A stretch of DNA of 64,000 nt from Leptolyngbya sp. FACHB-261. GTDB taxonomy: Bacteria; Cyanobacteriota; Cyanobacteriia; FACHB-261. Positions 62,662 through 64,000 of this stretch are shown in pieces. Positions within the stretch are counted from its first letter, which is position 1, and each line of letters begins with the position of its first letter. The DNA is taken from assembly GCF_014696065.1 (NCBI RefSeq), contig NZ_JACJPL010000001.1:1-64000 (forward strand), in the 5' to 3' direction. The notes beneath the pieces were generated by a model that was given only the letters and a program-made list of their open reading frames with translations, made no database searches and was not told where the DNA came from. A program made the translations under genes and the position numbers.

Positions 62662-63555
62662 ATGGGTGAAGGGCGGGCGATTGGCATTGACTTAGGTGGG
62701 ACCAACCTCAAGCTGGGCCTTTACTCAGAGACTGGAAGCTGTCTCGGTAAGCTTATGGTGCCTACGCCTCAACCCGCCAGCCCTGAAGCTGTTACCTCTG
62801 CCATGGTTGCGGCCATTGAGCAATTGGATCCTGATCGGCAAGCCACTGTCTTAGGTGTCGGCACGCCCGGTCCCACTGACGTCAGTGGACGCGTTGCCCT
62901 GGTCGCCATCAATCTAGCTGGCTGGCAGGATGTGACACTCGCCGATTGGCTGGAAGCTCGCACTGGAAGGCGGGTCGTGCTGGCTAACGATGCCAATTGC
63001 GCTGGCCTAGGCGAGGCTTGGCTAGGGGCAGGCCGAGAATTTCAGGATTTAATTGTGCTCACCCTAGGTACGGGGGTAGGTGGCGCCATTATTCTGAACG
63101 GTCAGTTGTTTTCGGGGCACCGAGGCGCAGCAGGCGAACTGGGCCTGATTGCGCTCTACCCCCAAGGTCACCCTTGCAACAGCGGCAACCAGGGCTCACT
63201 GGAACAGTATTGCTCAATAGGAGCAATCCGCCGTCGCACAGGCTCAGATCCCAAGGATCTTTCAGTTTTGGCCAGGCAGGGCGATGCAACGGCCCTGGCA
63301 CACTGGCAGGCCATCGGCAGTGACTTGGGCATTGGCCTCAGCAGTCTGATCTATGTGCTAACTCCCCAGGCGGTGCTCTTAGGCGGTGGGGTCAGTGCAG
63401 GCTTTGAGTTTTTTCAGGCAGCGATGCAAGCTGAAATCGAGCGACGAGTGCTGCCAAGCTCTAGGACAGGGCTTGTGATTCGGCCAGCGGCTCTAGGCAA
63501 CGAAGCAGGTACTATCGGGGCGGCAAGGCTAGCCTTTCAGCACTTAGTCAGGTGA
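62662..63555 (+). CDS. ROK family sugar kinase (glucokinase-like)
   Basis: A 297-residue ASKHA kinase: GIDLGGTNLKLGLYSE (phosphate loop), GVGTPGPTDVSGRVALVAIN, VVLANDANCAGLGEAWLGAG (catalytic Asp in NDAN), LTLGTGVGGAIILNGQLFSG and the ROK signature region GHPCNSGNQGSLEQYCS, which has only part of the usual zinc-binding CxCGxxGC cysteines. The product is probably glucose-6-phosphate (inference). It lies 30 bp after the CNNM gene. Confidence 0.9.
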   Translation: MGEGRAIGIDLGGTNLKLGLYSETGSCLGKLMVPTPQPASPEAVTSAMVAAIEQLDPDRQATVLGVGTPGPTDVSGRVALVAINLAGWQDVTLADWLEARTGRRVVLANDANCAGLGEAWLGAGREFQDLIVLTLGTGVGGAIILNGQLFSGHRGAAGELGLIALYPQGHPCNSGNQGSLEQYCSIGAIRRRTGSDPKDLSVLARQGDATALAHWQAIGSDLGIGLSSLIYVLTPQAVLLGGGVSAGFEFFQAAMQAEIERRVLPSSRTGLVIRPAALGNEAGTIGAARLAFQHLVR

Positions 63556-63852
63556 ACGCTCAGGGGTCAGTTGTGCCGCTTCTTCGCGAACCCACAATGC
63601 CCAACCCTTAGCAGTCGTGGTTGCCAGCACATGCTCGCCTTTAGTGGTGAGCCGTTGAGCGGCTGTTCGCAATTTGAGCTCGTCAGTGAAGTGCTTGAGA
63701 AAGCTGTAGAGATAGCCCCGCCAATAGACTCCAGGCAAGGGACGCTCTTGGTCAGAAACGAGTAGGTGACAGCGCCGCAGCCCTCTTAAGGGCTGTATAT
63801 CAAGATTGTGAGGTCTGTCCGCCTCCTGTTGATTGGATTTCACGCCGAACAT
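63544..63852 (-). CDS. hypothetical protein
   Basis: 102 residues from the ATG at 63852, 3' end overlapping the kinase gene by 12 bp on the opposite strand. GVYWRGYLYSFLKHFTDELK and TTKGEHVLATTTAKGWALWV read like a compact domain; the tail EEAAQLTPERSPD is charged. No family recognised and no membrane or signal segment. Confidence 0.5.
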   Translation of the reverse strand: MFGVKSNQQEADRPHNLDIQPLRGLRRCHLLVSDQERPLPGVYWRGYLYSFLKHFTDELKLRTAAQRLTTKGEHVLATTTAKGWALWVREEAAQLTPERSPD

Positions 63853-63875
63853 TTTCTCCTAACTCCTAGTTCCCT

Positions 63876-63992
63876 ATGCTGCGGTTCAGGACTCCGGGCA
63901 GACAATGCTGGTATCAGGCTAGCGAGTCGCAACGACTAGAACTGCTCCTTGCACCCGATCGTCTGCGCAAGCTGCGCGGTGTCACGACTTAA
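63876..63992 (+). CDS. possible 38-residue ORF near the right edge
   Basis: MLRFRTPGRQCWYQASESQR ... LRKLRGVTT, ending in TAA at 63990-63992. It is short and unsupported apart from protein-like composition, and has no convincing ribosome binding site. Confidence 0.2.
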   Translation: MLRFRTPGRQCWYQASESQRLELLLAPDRLRKLRGVTT

Positions 63993-64000
63993 CAGCGCTT

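Overview
The window comes from a cyanobacterial chromosome. Supporting families are a PatD-like protein, the cyanobacterial form of tRNA-dihydrouridine synthase, two AarF/UbiB-type kinases, an NrtB/NrtA/NrtD-type transporter, a DUF4079 membrane protein, and large NB-ARC/WD40 and NACHT receptors. Gene content does not fix the genus; a filamentous Leptolyngbya-like lineage would fit. I found no tRNA or rRNA gene.

Left third (1-31.5 kb) is mostly housekeeping. It starts with the edge of an IS630-type transposase, followed by the (p)ppGpp enzyme, PatD, a dihydrouridine synthase, malQ, an EcsC-like protein, a PP2C phosphatase, AarF kinase 1, pdxA, a Pmp3-type peptide, a GAF-GAF-PAS adenylate cyclase, recN, AarF kinase 2 and rnc. 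At 20.1 kb a c-di-AMP (ydaO/yuaA-type) riboswitch precedes a five-gene run: permease, Tat lipoprotein, ATPase, glucosyl-phosphoglycerate-synthase-like GT81 enzyme and DUF6508. This looks like an osmotic or compatible-solute unit. mnmG, a PreA-like enzyme and sdaA follow.

Middle (31.5-43 kb) is accessory DNA. It holds a folded element, a 21-bp tandem array before a Uma2 gene, a membrane coiled-coil gene apparently split by a +1 frameshift at T6, and a cluster of small minus-strand ORFans separated by integron-type attC sites with no integrase in view. The cassette leaders share related sequences, and two clusters of a palindromic repeat with an exact 40-bp period lie among them. Next is a 1,207-residue NB-ARC protein with 14 WD40 blades.

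Right third (43-64 kb) begins with a two-component system, a cytochrome b561 and a small periplasmic protein whose promoters share a 34-bp site. DUF192, hydrolase and dehydrogenase genes follow. An animal-type haem peroxidase is flanked on both sides by arrays of one 42-bp repeat (a dimer of 21-bp hairpins). A NACHT receptor carries about 110 residues encoded by a hexanucleotide repeat inside a formylglycine-enzyme-like C-terminal domain. The end is again ordinary: methyltransferase, conserved cyanobacterial proteins, a HEAT/zinc-ribbon protein, a CNNM/CBS protein and a ROK sugar kinase.

The most promising novel signals are the attC cassette cluster with its repeated leaders, the riboswitch-led osmolyte operon, the two-letter-code NACHT repeat and the hairpin arrays flanking the peroxidase. 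All assignments were made by reading the sequence; no database search was run.
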